In this document: positions 10,194-19,455 of the stretch, piece after piece | Layout: each line of letters begins with the position of its first letter | How positions within the stretch are numbered: the stretch's first letter is position 1 | From: Spirochaetota bacterium | Lineage (GTDB): Bacteria > Spirochaetota > UBA4802 > JAGODF01 | Direction: 5' to 3' | DNA length: 64,000 nt | Assembly (NCBI GenBank): GCA_029974015.1 | Contig: JARKUF010000038.1 | Span: forward strand, 99,672 to 163,671 | Made by a program: the position numbers and the translations under genes | Notes under the pieces: generated by a model | What the model was told of the DNA's origin: nothing | What the model saw: only the letters and a program-made list of their open reading frames with translations | The model's database searches: none

Positions 10194-10996
10194 AGGGCCT
10201 TACCGTAGAACAGGGAAGTAATGAAGTAGCCCACGATGAGGACAAGGAGAAAAGAGATGATGACGGAGGACCTCGTGGCCTGCCCTACTCCGATGGCGCC
10301 GTTTTTGGCTTTAAGCCCCTGGGCGCAGCTCACACAGGATATCATGATCCCGAAGACATAGGCCTTTAAAAGACCCACATAGGTCGCCTTGAACTGGAGC
10401 GATTCCAGGACGTGCAGGTAATACAAATCGTAGGAAACTAAAAGCTGGTTGTTCGCCACGATGGCCCCACCCAGGGTCCCCAGAGCGACGGTATACACGG
10501 AAACCACGGGCATGATGATCGATAGAGCGATTACCCGGGGCATGACGAGGAACTTCACAGGGCTTATGGCCATCATCTCCAGGGCGTCGATCTCCTCCGA
10601 GACTTTCATGGTGCCGAGTTCCGCCGCCATGGCCGATCCAACTGAAGCGGTAAGGACCATCGCCGCCGTGAAGGGGCCCATTTCCCGCGTCATGGTGGCG
10701 ATGACGAGGTTTCCCACCATGGCCTCCTGCTGGTAGGCTGCAAACTCAATCCCCGCCTGCAGGGCCAGAATCATCCCGGTGAAGAGGGCCACGATGGAAC
10801 AGACCATGAAGCTCTTCACCCCCGCGACATACATCTGCTTCGCAATTTCACGCCATTTCCCGAAGGCGTTCTTCGAATAGAAAACCGTCTGGAAAAAAAG
10901 GAGCACGATAAATCCGGCATCGTATATCAATCCCAAAAAGAGCCGTCCCGTCCTTTCGATGAGTCCGAATGTTTTTTGTATCAGAAATTTTCTCAT
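10190..10996 (-). CDS. mlaE: MlaE-family lipid ABC transporter permease
   Basis: 268 aa; REMGPFTAAMVLTASVGSAMAAELGTMKVSEEIDALEMMAISPVKFLVMPRVIAL. Confidence 0.95.
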   Translation of the reverse strand: MRKFLIQKTFGLIERTGRLFLGLIYDAGFIVLLFFQTVFYSKNAFGKWREIAKQMYVAGVKSFMVCSIVALFTGMILALQAGIEFAAYQQEAMVGNLVIATMTREMGPFTAAMVLTASVGSAMAAELGTMKVSEEIDALEMMAISPVKFLVMPRVIALSIIMPVVSVYTVALGTLGGAIVANNQLLVSYDLYYLHVLESLQFKATYVGLLKAYVFGIMISCVSCAQGLKAKNGAIGVGQATRSSVIISFLLVLIVGYFITSLFYGKAL

Positions 10997-11002
10997 ACCG
11001 TG

Positions 11003-12763
11003 TCAGAACACCCGAGCCGAATGAAGCACCATCCTCCTCTCCAGGCTGAAAGCGCTTGATGCGTTATACGATGCATAGTCGTCGTGGCGAATGGCCTGGT
11101 CGCTGTAATCCTCGGCGGCCCGGGGCCCATCCCCGGCCCTCACCGCCGATCTCCCTCCTCCCGACAGGTCGACCGGGACCCAGAAAAGCCTGATATAGGA
11201 ACCTCCGTTCCCCATGCGATATTCGAACATTGACAGAAGGATGGACCACTCCGTCAGTTGGCCATTTTCCCTCCCCAAAGTAAAGAGGAAAGGGACCTTC
11301 ACATGAAGAAAAGTATCATTCCACCGCTGGCTGTACAGGCGCAGAAGGAGCCCCAGCCTCTTCTCGCCGTCCTGGAAGCGCCGGTACTCAAAGAGGGTCC
11401 AGAATGGCTGATACAACCGCTCGTATCCCTCGGGGTCGCGCCAGGGGAGGAGCGAAAGGGTATTGAACGTCAGGTTCCCCCGGTCATCGTACTCGTACTG
11501 GAAGAGGGGCCATATCTTGAAATACCGCCATCGGGAACCGTACTCGGAGCTTGGACGGTCCCTGTACTCGCGCGTAAAATACCAGACGATGAGCATGCTG
11601 ATGTGGTATTCCGACTGGAAATTCCTGGTTTCGCTGCGCATAGAAAAATAAAGGGGCGTGGCGAAAAACGTCTCCCGCTCCTCATACCTGTATCGCCCGT
11701 AAAAGGGAAAGAAAATCCTTTTTGAAACCCTGGGGACCACGGACTCCTGAACCTGCACAAGGGGCCAGGGAAAGTTGAGTTCCAAGCTCCCCGCCTTCCG
11801 GCTGTAGCCCCAGGAGAAGAGGGGCCACAGGAGCGTCGAGGCCCCGGCCTTGCCGGAGCTGTTCCATCGCCTTCCATACAGGGGCAAAATAAAAAAGGTG
11901 CGCTGCACATCGTCCTTCATGTAAACCTGCTGATAGTTGAAAAGGAGAAACCAGGAATAATTGTCGTAGGACCCCTGCTTGAAATTATGTGAATAGAACG
12001 GAAGCACTCTCATATCGTCCCGGTTGTGGCTTTGGCCCCGCTGAATGAGTGGCCAGAGGACCCCCCAGGCCCTGTAATCCCTTGATTCGTAATCGACGTA
12101 GAGGGGCACAAACGAGGCGATGAGAACCGCACCGAACAGGAGGGTGGGCGGAAAGGCAGGCGGATACAGAAAGAAGAGCGCGAAACCGGGGAACACCCAG
12201 GCCGTAATTCTGTCCTGGCCGAGCTTACCCCGGATTGTCCCCCCCAGGGGCCATAAGAGAAAATACCGGTCCCGCTCATCAGGCGAATCGCCGTAGAAGA
12301 AAAATGGAAAGACACCAAAGTCGTAGTCCCTCACTCCTGTGCTGTGCCGGTAATCGACGGAATGGACGAGGCCAAGGAGGGAAAGCCATTCATCATTGCG
12401 CGGCGTTTCATAGGCCCAGTACACGAAAGGCATAAGGGAGGCGTAAAACCTGTTGCCGTCGGGCGACTCGTTAGCCAGATAAAAGGGACGCACCACCAGA
12501 TGAGTGTCCGCGGCGCCGGACTGACGTTCGTAAAAGACCCACCACCAGTCGTACTCACCAGCCCCGGCGGCATGGGCATCGCGGGAAAACAGGACAAGGG
12601 CCAAAAGCACGAAGAGCGCCGCCACCGGGGCCAGAGGCATTCCCGCAAACCTTCCCCGGGCCCGGAACAGGTACGGTGTGCCGCATCGGCCGCCCACCGC
12701 GTTGGAATTTTCCCGTGCCGGCTTTTCTATGATAACAATTTCTCCCAGGTTTAACCCTCGCAT
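11003..12763 (-). CDS. Aromatic-rich repeat protein of unknown function at the head of the mla operon; possible outer-membrane barrel
   Basis: Hydrophobic N-terminus; recurrent units LLWPLFSWGY, FFILPLYGRRW, IFFPFYGRYRYEER, KIWPLFQYEYDDRGN; stop 6 bp before mlaE. Confidence 0.6.
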   Translation of the reverse strand: MRGLNLGEIVIIEKPARENSNAVGGRCGTPYLFRARGRFAGMPLAPVAALFVLLALVLFSRDAHAAGAGEYDWWWVFYERQSGAADTHLVVRPFYLANESPDGNRFYASLMPFVYWAYETPRNDEWLSLLGLVHSVDYRHSTGVRDYDFGVFPFFFYGDSPDERDRYFLLWPLGGTIRGKLGQDRITAWVFPGFALFFLYPPAFPPTLLFGAVLIASFVPLYVDYESRDYRAWGVLWPLIQRGQSHNRDDMRVLPFYSHNFKQGSYDNYSWFLLFNYQQVYMKDDVQRTFFILPLYGRRWNSSGKAGASTLLWPLFSWGYSRKAGSLELNFPWPLVQVQESVVPRVSKRIFFPFYGRYRYEERETFFATPLYFSMRSETRNFQSEYHISMLIVWYFTREYRDRPSSEYGSRWRYFKIWPLFQYEYDDRGNLTFNTLSLLPWRDPEGYERLYQPFWTLFEYRRFQDGEKRLGLLLRLYSQRWNDTFLHVKVPFLFTLGRENGQLTEWSILLSMFEYRMGNGGSYIRLFWVPVDLSGGGRSAVRAGDGPRAAEDYSDQAIRHDDYASYNASSAFSLERRMVLHSARVF

Positions 12764-12770
12764 CCATCAT

Positions 12771-12862
12771 GGGGACCTCAAAATATTAAAGGGGCCCCAA
12801 AAAATGTAACTACTGGCAAAATCAGAGCTTCGGTTTTTCCGCACGCCTTCGGCGGGCGGGGC
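12771..12862. repeat. Dispersed intergenic stem-loop element, copy 3
   Basis: GTAACTACTGGCAAAATCAGAGCTTCGG...CCGCACGCCTTCGGCGGGCGGGG. Confidence 0.75.
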
Positions 12863-12981
12863 CCTCACCCCTCATCCCGGCAACAGCCAACCGATGTGCG
12901 TTCCTGCGTTCCATAATCGATGTTTATTTCCAATTGTAATTCCCGGCATTACGGCCGGTCAAGTACAAAGTTGCACGCGCC

Positions 12982-14088
12982 TCAAGGGACGATTCTAACC
13001 AGATACGGCTGGTAATCCTGCGGATTGATGTATATCGCGAATACATTGTTGCCGCTGGAATAGATTTCCTTTCCGGAATAATAGAAGAGTTCCTGCTTCC
13101 CGTCCTTTTCAGGAAGCGGAGGCGGCGTGTAGACCGTTTTCGCCACAGGAGCGTCGAGCTCTTTGAAATCGCGAAAATTCACCAGGGCCAGGTCTCCTTT
13201 CCAGAGTTTGCTGTACACGATCAAGAAACATTGAAGGGCCGGGTTGTAAGAAAGCGTACATTCGCCTGCCGCATCGCCAAAGAGCGCCAGGGACTCGCCC
13301 AGATTTTCCGTCCAGGCGCCGCCGGGGGCAAGGAAACGATACGCACGCCTCGTAGCTATGTCACCCGCAGGCACCCTGGCGATCCGAATATACGATTTGA
13401 AGTCCTTCGTCGACTGCTGACCCGTGATGTAGAGATACCCGTCCTTTTCGATGACACTGCCGCCGAAGGCCGGTTCGTCGCCGCGGAAAAGGCCGTCGGA
13501 ACGGCGAAACGCCACGGGGTCGCCCATCTTCCATGCAGCCGGGACCTTCCACTCGGCAAGCCCCGTGCCAAGAGGAGTGAAGGCCAGGGCCTTCCCCGGA
13601 TCGTCGACCCTGATTTTCAGATAGTACACCTGGACGGAAGCGCCGATGCGGATACCGTCCAGGGCCCAGATGCGGATGCGCCCCGGGTCTTCGCCGGGAA
13701 GGTTTTTCAGGAATGGAACGACGGCCCCCTTCTCACGATAAAAGGTGAAGCCAGGGTCGACGATCGCATTTTCGGAGAGGGCGCCGGTGAATGCGAGGGA
13801 GTTAGGAAGCATGCCCTTCACAATCGCCTTTTCCGAAAATGTGGCCCCGGCGGACACCTCCCCTTTCCAGGTGCCGAGTATGGTGTCGCCGAAGGTCCAG
13901 AGGGTCAGATTTTCATCGAATGGGATTGGAGCCACACCGTCCTGGCCCAAAACATGCCCCAGGCGTGACGCGCCAAAAAGTCCCAGAGGCTCCGACATCT
14001 TCGGCGTTCCGCAGTGCCAAAGCGCCGCGGCAATGATGAGCACCGCCACACTAATGTGGAATGATCGTAGTAATTCAGATTTCCGCAT
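12982..14088 (-). CDS. Secreted/lipoprotein, DUF4185-like beta-propeller-type protein
   Basis: MRKSELLRSFHISVAVLIIAAALWHCG lipobox-like start; LTLWTFGDTILGTWKG, YLYITGQQSTKDFKSYIRIARVP, NPALQCFLIVYSK. Confidence 0.55.
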   Translation of the reverse strand: MRKSELLRSFHISVAVLIIAAALWHCGTPKMSEPLGLFGASRLGHVLGQDGVAPIPFDENLTLWTFGDTILGTWKGEVSAGATFSEKAIVKGMLPNSLAFTGALSENAIVDPGFTFYREKGAVVPFLKNLPGEDPGRIRIWALDGIRIGASVQVYYLKIRVDDPGKALAFTPLGTGLAEWKVPAAWKMGDPVAFRRSDGLFRGDEPAFGGSVIEKDGYLYITGQQSTKDFKSYIRIARVPAGDIATRRAYRFLAPGGAWTENLGESLALFGDAAGECTLSYNPALQCFLIVYSKLWKGDLALVNFRDFKELDAPVAKTVYTPPPLPEKDGKQELFYYSGKEIYSSGNNVFAIYINPQDYQPYLVRIVP

Positions 14089-14180
14089 ACAGTACCTCCC
14101 CCAATTTTCAGCCCGTCCGTGCTTCAATGGCAGGATATGGGTCCGCGGGCATGCATGCAATAAAAATATATTTCAAAAGA

Positions 14181-14323
14181 AAATCTCAAGATTTAGTCTT
14201 CCCCGCCCGCCAATGGCGGGCGGGGAAACGTAAATCTTGTGACTACTCTTTGCTTTCCCCGCCAGCCTTCGGCGGGCGGGGAAATAAAGTTTTAGAGACT
14301 GCCTTAATTTTTAGAGATTCCCA
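14181..14323. repeat. Two dispersed stem-loop elements in tandem (copies 4a/4b) in a divergent promoter region
   Basis: TTCCCCGCCCGCCAATGGCGGGCGGGGAAA and TTTCCCCGCCAGCCTTCGGCGGGCGGGGAAA separated by GTGACTACTCTTT. Confidence 0.85.
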
Positions 14324-14433
14324 TAAATTGTTTTGACTAATCCGGATTTATGGTTTACTATTAACATGGTTAATGGCGATAGTATTGGCAATATGGCATT
14401 CCTGGCAATCCAATAGTAAGGCTGCATATATCT

Positions 14434-15159
14434 TTGATGAGACCTAAAATCAACACCATAATCAGCGCCTTCCTTTGCGTCGTTCCCCTCCTGGCGGTAC
14501 AGGCGGCACCCGCTGCGGGCCCAGGCGCGGAGGACGAGTCGTTCAAAAAGGCCGCAAGGTATTTCTTCCAGCGCAAATTCGAAATGGCGGAACTGCTCCT
14601 CCGGGAATCCCTGAAAAAGGACCCCGAAAACCACCTGGCATACAGCTACCTGGGCGACATACTCCTTATGAAAAAGCAGTTCGATGGGGCCCTGGAACTT
14701 TACAGAAGGGCCCTCGACATAGAACCGAAAAGCGCGGAAAATTATTTCAGATTGGGACAAATCTACTACTACAAGAAGTCCGGGGGCCTCTCTATCGACA
14801 ATTACCGTAAAAGTATTGAACTCGACCCCAAAATCACCTATGCCCACTATCAGATCGGCCTCTCGTACCTGGTGCTTATGAGGGACAAGGACAACACCGT
14901 AAAGAGCTGGGAATCGTACCTGCGCCTGGCCCCCGAGGACCCGCAGTACGACAAGATCCGGCGCGCCATAGAGCTTCTAAAAGACCCGAACTTCCAGCTT
15001 CCGCCGCCGGGAAGCGATATCTCCATCGAGGAAGCCCTCCATCTGGGGGGCATGGTCCTGAAAGAAAGGGACCGCCAGGCCGCCAGCCAGAAAGCGGACC
15101 ACGAGAAGAAAAAAACCCAGCACAAACTCGAAGACGTTGAGCGCGATGACGGGCTTTGA
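14434..15159 (+). CDS. TPR-repeat secreted protein
   Basis: Signal peptide; NHLAYSYLGDILLMKKQFDGALELYRRALDIEPKSAENYFRLGQIYY. Confidence 0.85.
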   Translation: MMRPKINTIISAFLCVVPLLAVQAAPAAGPGAEDESFKKAARYFFQRKFEMAELLLRESLKKDPENHLAYSYLGDILLMKKQFDGALELYRRALDIEPKSAENYFRLGQIYYYKKSGGLSIDNYRKSIELDPKITYAHYQIGLSYLVLMRDKDNTVKSWESYLRLAPEDPQYDKIRRAIELLKDPNFQLPPPGSDISIEEALHLGGMVLKERDRQAASQKADHEKKKTQHKLEDVERDDGL

Positions 15160-15174
15160 TATCCGGAGGACATT

Positions 15175-17613
15175 ATGCTAAGCTACAATAACGGGAACAG
15201 GAAATTGAAATACGGCGCGGCGGGCCTTCTCGTAATCCTGCTTCTTCTCCTGGGGTATTTCGGCATATCAAAGTTTTTCGGCGACAGGATCGATATCCCG
15301 GACCTCCGCCAGCGGCAAATTGCCCTCTATCAGGAGCTCCTGGAAACGGACCCGGCCAATATCGACATCCTCCTTCGCCTCGGGTCACTCTTTAAGGCCG
15401 CGGGCGATCTGGACCGCGCCATCGAATATTTTGAACGCGCTCTTAGAATCGATCCGAACAATTACACCGCCCTCAACGAACTTGGCCACTGTTACGCGCT
15501 CCGGGGCGATTATGAAAACGCCGTCCGCGTCTTTTCATTAGCGAAAAAAATCAACCCGCGGCACCCCAGGGCCTATAACAGGCTTGGCAACGTCTATGAC
15601 GACCGTGAAGAGGAACTGAAAGCCCTCGTTGAATACACCCGTGCGAAAAAAATCGCGCCGAAGGACCAGGAAAGCTACTGGAACATCGCTAACCAGCGCT
15701 TGAAGAAGCACGATGAAAAGGGAGCGCTGAAGGTCATCCGGGAGGGCATCGAGGCAAGCCCAGGCGACGCCGAGGGATACTACAATCTGGGCAATCTCCA
15801 TTACCGCCGTAACAATTTCGGAGAGGCGCTGAAAAGCTATCAGAAAGCATCGTCAATAAATCCCATGAAGGGGAAATATCACCACGGCGTCGGCGAATCA
15901 CAGATACGCCTGGGTAATGTCGAGGAAGCGAAAAGCTCGTTTAAAAGCGCCCTTGGCATCGACCCCACGGACCATCATGCCGCGGAGCGCCTGGGGGACA
16001 TCAACGCAAAATACGACGACCACGAGAATGCGGTGAAGTATTACGGAATGGCCCTGGGCTACAACAACAGTGACGCCAATCTGCGAAGAAAGTACCTTCG
16101 CTCCCTGGCGGAACTGAAAAAGAAAGGAGGAGGAGACGTTCACATAGCCGGGAAATCCGGGGGTTCAGGCCCTGGAGAAAGTATCAATGGTGAAAGTCCC
16201 GGCGGCGGCGCCTCAAGCGCCGGAGGCGGGACAGGCGCGTCCGGGGCGCTCACGGCCGACCGCGGCCTGGGCGACGATGCCACCGGCGCCGGAGGCGGAA
16301 CTACCTCCGGCGCCTTGAAGAAAAGCAACGAAGAGGCGTACAACTGGAGGGCCCTGGGCGATAAGTACCGCAAGGAAAACCGGTACGACGACGCGGTGAA
16401 AGCCTACCGTAAGGCGGTGGATGCCGACTCCGGGGACGAGCACTCCCATTACTGGTTAGGACGGATTTATTACCATAACAAGATGGACAACGACGCTGAG
16501 AAATCGTTCAAAAACGCCATTCTGTCCAACCCGAGAAACGCCGACGCCCATTACCGCCTGGGGCTTATCCATTACCAGGCCGGGCGCTACGGAGACTCCG
16601 TCAGGTCCTTTTCCAAGGCCGTTGAACTGCGTCCACAGTTTTCAAAGGCCTTCTATTCGCGCGGCCTTGCCCATTACAAAATGAACAACCGGGAAAACGC
16701 CATCGGAGATTTAAAAAAATCCATCGAACAGGACCCCACATACTATCGGGCATACTACAACCTGGGGGACATCTACCACAGGAGCAATAATTACGATCAG
16801 GCCCTGAAGTATTTTTCCAGAGACAACGAACTCAGGCCAAATAATGCCGACACCCTCTTCCGGATTGGAGACACCTACCACGCAATGAAATCGTATAACA
16901 ATGCCATAGATTTCTACGGCAGGGCCATCAAGGCCGACCCGTCCCATTACCAGGCCAATTTCAATTTGGGGCTTCTTTACTCCCAAAAGCGCGATTACAA
17001 CACCGCCATCACGGCCTTAAACCGCACCCTGGAAATTAAAGAGGGCGATTATTCCACGCTCTACGAACTGGGTAACGCCTATTACGGCAAGGGCGACGAC
17101 AACAATGCGATAGACTATTACAAAAAGGCGATTTCATCCAATCCCCGGGAAACGAACGCGTATATCAACCTGGGAAACATTTACAAGAAGAACAAGCTCC
17201 AGGACCAGGCGATTGAGCAGTACAGGAACGCCACGGCGAACAGTCCCCGGTCCTTCGAGGCCCATTACAACCTTGCGGACGCGTACCGGGAAATGCGCCG
17301 TTACGAAGACGCCATCGAGGAGTATAAAGTTGCACTGAGCCTAAAACCGATGGATTCGAAGATACACTTCTTCCTCGGCGTCGCCTATCGCGACAAGGGG
17401 AGCTTTAACGAAGCCGCAAGCTCCTTCGAACGTTCCGTCCAGCTCGACGGTAGCCTCTACAACGCCCATGAGGAGCTCGGCATGATCTATTACAGAAAAA
17501 TCAACAACAATGAAAAGGCGCTGTACCACTTTAAGAAAGTCTTAGCCATGCGCCCCAACCACCCTGATGCCGACAAAATACAGGGAATAGTGAACCTTCT
17601 GGAAGGGAAATAA
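15175..17613 (+). CDS. Large TPR-repeat protein with a Gly/Ser/Ala-rich linker between two TPR blocks
   Basis: 812 aa; many TPR units (AYYNLGDIYHRSNNYDQALKYFSRDNELRPNN); linker GGSGPGESINGESPGGGASSAGGGTGASGAL. Confidence 0.9.
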   Translation: MLSYNNGNRKLKYGAAGLLVILLLLLGYFGISKFFGDRIDIPDLRQRQIALYQELLETDPANIDILLRLGSLFKAAGDLDRAIEYFERALRIDPNNYTALNELGHCYALRGDYENAVRVFSLAKKINPRHPRAYNRLGNVYDDREEELKALVEYTRAKKIAPKDQESYWNIANQRLKKHDEKGALKVIREGIEASPGDAEGYYNLGNLHYRRNNFGEALKSYQKASSINPMKGKYHHGVGESQIRLGNVEEAKSSFKSALGIDPTDHHAAERLGDINAKYDDHENAVKYYGMALGYNNSDANLRRKYLRSLAELKKKGGGDVHIAGKSGGSGPGESINGESPGGGASSAGGGTGASGALTADRGLGDDATGAGGGTTSGALKKSNEEAYNWRALGDKYRKENRYDDAVKAYRKAVDADSGDEHSHYWLGRIYYHNKMDNDAEKSFKNAILSNPRNADAHYRLGLIHYQAGRYGDSVRSFSKAVELRPQFSKAFYSRGLAHYKMNNRENAIGDLKKSIEQDPTYYRAYYNLGDIYHRSNNYDQALKYFSRDNELRPNNADTLFRIGDTYHAMKSYNNAIDFYGRAIKADPSHYQANFNLGLLYSQKRDYNTAITALNRTLEIKEGDYSTLYELGNAYYGKGDDNNAIDYYKKAISSNPRETNAYINLGNIYKKNKLQDQAIEQYRNATANSPRSFEAHYNLADAYREMRRYEDAIEEYKVALSLKPMDSKIHFFLGVAYRDKGSFNEAASSFERSVQLDGSLYNAHEELGMIYYRKINNNEKALYHFKKVLAMRPNHPDADKIQGIVNLLEGK

Positions 17614-17619
17614 TCCCGA

Positions 17620-18135
17620 ATGGAAGGCAAGAAAACCACTTTCACAAAAGCAGCGGGTATCCGCCTTCTCATCCCGGCGGCCCTTATTGCCCTGTCCTTT
17701 TCGGAGTGCGCTTCTTTTTCCTCAGCACCCCGTACCCATGACGATGATTTCATCACCGTGGGCTTCCTGGACAACAATGTTCTTCAGTTGGTAATACGGG
17801 CCCGGCCCGATGCCGGAAGGAAGGGGCTTGTGGCCCGGCGCGACAGCGCGAAGGAACGCGCCGACAGAAGTTTCAACATACTGGCGGCGGAAAGCATCGC
17901 CGACTTCCGGGCCGGAATGTGCAAGTCTTCCCCGCCCGAAACGAGGCGCTTTCTCGTCGAAACGTCGGCCGAACTCCTGAAATACGGGACAAGAGTGAGG
18001 GAGTACTTCGGCGAAGACGAGTCCATTCTGATAGTCTATCGACTAACGAGGAACAATATACGGGGACTTTTCGAAGGACTCGCCTGCGGACCCGACGCCG
18101 GCGCCGTCAATGATAAAAAGGGAGAAAGAAAATGA
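17620..18135 (+). CDS. Lipoprotein, paralogue of the next gene
   Basis: IALSFSECASF lipobox; C-terminal SILIVYRLTRNNIRGLFEGLA. Confidence 0.6.
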   Translation: MEGKKTTFTKAAGIRLLIPAALIALSFSECASFSSAPRTHDDDFITVGFLDNNVLQLVIRARPDAGRKGLVARRDSAKERADRSFNILAAESIADFRAGMCKSSPPETRRFLVETSAELLKYGTRVREYFGEDESILIVYRLTRNNIRGLFEGLACGPDAGAVNDKKGERK

Positions 18136-18590
18136 AACATCTCGCATACATCGTTCTGACATCATTCATAACGGCCCTCCTGACGTTTCAGGGGTGCGGA
18201 CATGATGTAAGGGAAGGAGATATCGTCGCCGTCCCGGACAGGAACAGTTACGACGATTCCTCCCTCCCGGAAGAATTCAAGACTGAGGGCTTCGTTGCGA
18301 GCGGAATTTTCAGGGTGGTCATCGTGGAACCGGGGGAATCGGCGGGAAAGGACGGGAGTAACATCGCCCGGGAAGCGAAAAAACGGGCGTTCCTGTCGCT
18401 GAAAAGATACCTGATATCCGAAAACCGCATCGTGACGCCTAATTCAGAAGCTTCCCTCCTCAATCTCGTTGAAAGCGAGGGAAAGCTCTCCCCGGTTGAG
18501 GACAAAAGCCGGGACAGAACCGTCTATTTTTTCGAAATTAAAAAGAACAACGTAAGGGAATACGTGGACGGCCTCGCCCCGAAACGCTAA
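18132..18590 (+). CDS. Lipoprotein, paralogue of the preceding gene
   Basis: LLTFQGCGHD lipobox; C-terminal RTVYFFEIKKNNVREYVDGLA. Confidence 0.6.
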   Translation: MKHLAYIVLTSFITALLTFQGCGHDVREGDIVAVPDRNSYDDSSLPEEFKTEGFVASGIFRVVIVEPGESAGKDGSNIAREAKKRAFLSLKRYLISENRIVTPNSEASLLNLVESEGKLSPVEDKSRDRTVYFFEIKKNNVREYVDGLAPKR

Positions 18591-18602
18591 CCCGGCGCCA
18601 CT

Positions 18603-19160
18603 TCACTCTTCCGCCCTTGCGCAGAAGTGGTACGCCACGTTTTTAAAGATGAAAACATCGAGATTTTTCCTGTCCTCGTCATAGATGCTGCTGAACATCA
18701 CTCCTACTCCATGACTGTCATTGATACGGTCAGACCGTATCACCATAGCCAGGGCCTCAACTCCGCGGAGGTCAGGGTCGACAATTGACAGGTCTATTAT
18801 CACGCGGATAATCGATGAAGGATTGATGTTTTCGGCGGATTTAAAGTAAAACCCACCCCTGCTTATGTTCAGGATGGTACCCACATAATCCAGCTCTTCG
18901 GAATCCCGGGAATCGGAATCGATAAGCCTCTCGACGACCTTTACCGGAATTTCAATGTCGAACCTAAAATGTTTCCTGTCGCATTTCCTGCTTCGATTGT
19001 ATTTCTCCAGCATCCAGGCATCGAATTTACGGTCAAACCACAGGAGCGCCGCTTCTTCCATCGTCATGTCCCGGTTCTCGTTCCGGGAACCGTCCAGGAA
19101 GCGCTCCACCTCCCGTTTAATCTCCCCGCTCAACTCTTTATAACTGATGCTGTTTTTCAT
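18603..19160 (-). CDS. PilZ-domain protein
   Basis: Central FDIEIPVKV...GTILNISRGGFYFKSAENINPSSIIRVIIDL, then LAMVIRSDRINDSHGVGVMFSSI. Confidence 0.8.
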   Translation of the reverse strand: MKNSISYKELSGEIKREVERFLDGSRNENRDMTMEEAALLWFDRKFDAWMLEKYNRSRKCDRKHFRFDIEIPVKVVERLIDSDSRDSEELDYVGTILNISRGGFYFKSAENINPSSIIRVIIDLSIVDPDLRGVEALAMVIRSDRINDSHGVGVMFSSIYDEDRKNLDVFIFKNVAYHFCARAEE

Positions 19161-19328
19161 GGCGTTTCCCCGTGGACCCTCAGGTTGTCCATGTTTTTTC
19201 CGGCGGATTACTGTGACAATTCATCCATGAAATCAGGAAAAGGTCAAACCATAATTTTTTCAATTAGTAGGCAAATTATTGGTGGAAAATATCGATAATA
19301 CATGTAAGAAGAGTTCCGTTCATTACAA

Positions 19329-19417
19329 TGGGGCCTTTAATAAAGGGTAGTCACTATAATTTGGTTTCCCCTCCCGCTGAAGGCGGGCGGGGAAACCAAA
19401 TTATTAGAGGGAGCCAT
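19329..19417. repeat. Dispersed intergenic stem-loop element, copy 5 (divergent promoter region)
   Basis: GGGTAGTCACTATAATTTGGTTTCCCCTCCCGCTGAAGGCGGGCGGGGAAACCAAATTATT. Confidence 0.85.
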
Positions 19418-19455
19418 AATATACCCGATCAAAAACACTGAAATAACGGACAATC

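Noticed and set aside
15175-17613. Regular periodicity resembling a DNA repeat array or CRISPR
   Set aside because: Periodicity is protein-level TPR repetition with diverged codons; no constant repeat/spacer structure.
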